A stretch of 33,350 nucleotides of DNA from Phallusia fumigata. Its lineage: Eukaryota; Chordata; Ascidiacea; Phlebobranchia; Ascidiidae. The DNA itself is not shown here. The stretch's first letter is position 1. Location: positions 1 to 33,350 of the forward strand of contig QXVZ01033119.1 in assembly GCA_008931825.1 (NCBI GenBank), given 5' to 3'. Below are more notes on the stretch, generated by a model. The model made no database searches, was not told the DNA's origin, and was given only the letters and a program-made list of their open reading frames with translations.

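Noticed and set aside
1-33350. CRISPR array, operon or other prokaryotic system
   Set aside because: All coding sequence is spliced and eukaryotic in structure. The spaced repeats are foldback and SINE-type elements without regular repeat-spacer units.

Overview
This is a eukaryotic, most likely invertebrate deuterostome, genomic window, and essentially all of it belongs to one very large gene on the minus strand, read right to left. I could place 68 exons (357 to 33176), plus a probable fragment of one more at the right edge. All have GT-AG boundaries and all keep one reading frame: intron phases match at every junction I checked. Together they encode about 9.9 kb, or about 3,295 residues. 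No start or stop codon of the gene lies in the window, so both ends are missing. One-domain-per-exon EGF arrays in phase 1-1, AT-rich introns of a few hundred bases, and introns full of short foldback (MITE-like), hAT-like and tRNA-derived repeats fit a tunicate such as Ciona. That assignment is inference from style, not from a recognised gene.

The protein, N to C, begins with a von Willebrand block: end of VWD1, C8, TIL and a cysteine-rich TILa/VWC-like module (33176 to 31211). Next come a Thr-rich linker exon (30653-30691) and VWA1 (29672-30247). A divergent VWD2-C8-TIL-TILa block follows (29208 to 25061), then VWD3-C8-TIL-TILa (24691 to 21181). Two micro-exons (15 and 27 nt) lead into VWA2 (20531 to 18593), a TILa-like module, VWA3 (17904 to 16865) and another TILa-like module (16467-16601). 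The rest, to the left edge, is an array of 32 EGF-like domains, mostly calcium-binding type. It is interrupted once by two tandem WxxW (mucin CysD-type) domains (13593 to 12114) and has a Thr/Pro linker at 10421-10576 and another at 918-956.

Taken together, the modules describe a large secreted or cell-surface adhesive/matrix protein, in the general class of zonadhesin, FCGBP, VWDE, tectorin and vitelline-coat proteins. The exact combination (3 VWD, 3 VWA, 2 WxxW, 32 EGF) is not one I can assign to a named gene. Points of interest are: a 42-bp tandem duplication that duplicates a splice acceptor in frame; progressive loss of the metal site (MIDAS) across the three VWA domains; identical exon lengths in the VWD1 and VWD3 blocks against a different layout in VWD2; a shifted intron in the TIL/TILa junction of VWD2; and families of foldback elements that share a core but have different ends.
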